A stretch of 64,000 nucleotides of DNA, taken from Flagellimonas myxillae. Lineage in GTDB: Bacteria > Bacteroidota > Bacteroidia > Flavobacteriales > Flavobacteriaceae. The stretch's first letter is position 1. Every line of letters starts with the position of its first letter. The DNA lies in contig NZ_JAMFLY010000001.1 in NCBI RefSeq assembly GCF_023502235.1, positions 620,001-684,000 of the forward strand. Direction: 5' to 3'. The translations under genes and the position numbers were made by a program. Positions 63,321-64,000 of the stretch are shown here, piece after piece. The notes under the pieces were generated by a model. The model had not been told where the DNA came from and ran no database searches. It was given only the letters and a program-made list of their open reading frames with translations.

Positions 63321-64000
63321 TTAGTCCATAAATAAACGAGGCAGATAAAGCGATAGGTCTGGTAATAGGGTTACCAAAATCAAAATAAAAATGCTTACGA
63401 GCAAGAAGGGAAGTCCTGCCTTACTCACTTTTCCTATGGAAACCTTTCCAATACTGGAAGATACAAATAGGCATACTCCCAAAGGTGGGGTGGTCAGCCC
63501 TATCATGAGGTTTAACAGGGCGATCACCGCAAAATGGATGGGATCAACTTCTACCGCCACTGCCACTTTTAAAAGGATGGGAAATAGGATTAGGAGTGCT
63601 GCTATGGTTTCCATGAACGTGCCCACAAAAATCAGGAGTAAATTGATCAACAGCAGCACCACATATTTGTTTTCTGAAAAATTAATGATCTCGGTGGAAA
63701 TCAATTGCGGTAGTTGTTCGGTGATCAAAATCCAACCAAAAAGATTGGCGAATCCGATCAGGACCATTAACGAGGCGGAAGTTTTCATGGAATCCAGAAC
63801 CACCACCATAACATTTTTGAAATTGAGCTTTTTATAGACCAAGCTTCCCACCAATAGGGCATAAATAACCGCGATGATGGACGCTTCGGTAGGGGTAAAC
63901 ACCCCGCCTATGATTCCAAATAGGATGATGAAGGTCATTAAAAGGGACCAAAACGTATCTATAAATCCTTTAAGGATTTCCTTGGGCTTACTGCGCTCCA
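63321..64000 (-). CDS. TRAP transporter large permease (DctM), C-terminal part
   Basis: The frame is open to the window edge, so the N-terminus is missing; 226 residues are visible. Residues read ERSKPKEILKGFIDTFWSLL then MTFIILFGIIGGVFTPTEAS, the classic DctM phrase, and later HFAVIALLNLMIGLTTPPLG and VCLFVSSSIGKVS. TRAP transporters bring in carboxylated or acidic substrates (uronic acids, sialic acid, C4-dicarboxylates) with a sodium gradient. Its place at the end of PUL-2 suggests uptake of an acidic sugar or breakdown product. Small permease and binding protein genes would be expected upstream, beyond 64000. Confidence 0.92.
   Translation of the reverse strand, partial: ERSKPKEILKGFIDTFWSLLMTFIILFGIIGGVFTPTEASIIAVIYALLVGSLVYKKLNFKNVMVVVLDSMKTSASLMVLIGFANLFGWILITEQLPQLISTEIINFSENKYVVLLLINLLLIFVGTFMETIAALLILFPILLKVAVAVEVDPIHFAVIALLNLMIGLTTPPLGVCLFVSSSIGKVSIGKVSKAGLPFLLVSIFILILVTLLPDLSLYLPRLFMD

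Noticed and set aside
1..64000. tRNA, rRNA, CRISPR or transposase genes
   Set aside because: No cloverleaf, rRNA-like stretch, spaced repeat array or transposase domain was seen on either strand.

Overview
The window is from a marine-type member of the Bacteroidota, most likely a Flavobacteriaceae. The grounds are two SusC/SusD loci with ECF sigma/FecR control, several sulfatases, flavobacterial promoter-like boxes (TTG - about 20 bp - TAnnTTTG), moderate-to-low GC, and a ribonucleotide reductase whose ATP-cone sits on the small subunit. I saw no rRNA, tRNA, CRISPR array, phage or transposase gene.

Region 1 (1-17575) is a polysaccharide utilization locus (PUL-1). Reading leftward from 14867 it encodes FecR anti-sigma, SusC, SusD, a GH89-type alpha-N-acetylglucosaminidase, a large GH123-N-like protein, a GH95-type alpha-L-fucosidase/galactosidase and a DUF5107 protein cut by the window edge. 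Reading rightward are the ECF sigma factor and a sulfatase with an extra C-terminal barrel-like domain. A sulfated glycan carrying alpha-GlcNAc and alpha-L-fucose or L-galactose is the best inferred target. A decayed DUF4440-like gene and two diverged hairpin repeats follow (17576-18893).

Region 2 (18894-26733) holds nrdB (with fused ATP-cone) and nrdA, a strong terminator, an Nramp-like transporter lacking the usual metal-binding motifs, a TonB-plug/TPR protein without a beta-barrel, two tiny membrane proteins bracketed by about 132-bp direct repeats, and a secreted Dabb-domain protein.

Region 3 (26985-36542) is a dissimilatory nitrate reduction locus on the minus strand: an alginate-export-type porin, napD, napA, a duplicated NapB-like cytochrome, a second tetraheme lipoprotein, a four-cluster ferredoxin subunit, an NrfD-type quinol module and a DUF7009 protein. 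A divergent haem-copper-oxidase-like membrane protein lies across a palindrome-bearing intergenic region. Region 4 (36722-40272) has a CarboxypepD_reg-like secreted protein and a second plug/TPR protein.

Region 5 (40822-64000) is PUL-2: secreted EEP-family hydrolase, sulfatase, ECF sigma, FecR, SusC, SusD, a 14-motif FG-GAP/ASPIC lipoprotein, a DUF5107-TPR protein, then a minus-strand operon (GHMP sugar kinase, sugar nucleotidyltransferase, short LacI protein), a divergent full-length LacI regulator, a CBM9-like protein, a GH123-type lipoprotein and the end of a TRAP transporter permease. The same 16-bp LacI-type operator occurs at three places here (40615, 59464/59485, 61413), tying the sulfatase operon, the kinase/nucleotidyltransferase operon, the regulator and the GH123 gene into one probable regulon. 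The most interesting hypothesis is a PUL whose released amino sugar (perhaps GalNAc) is activated at C1 and converted straight to a nucleotide sugar.
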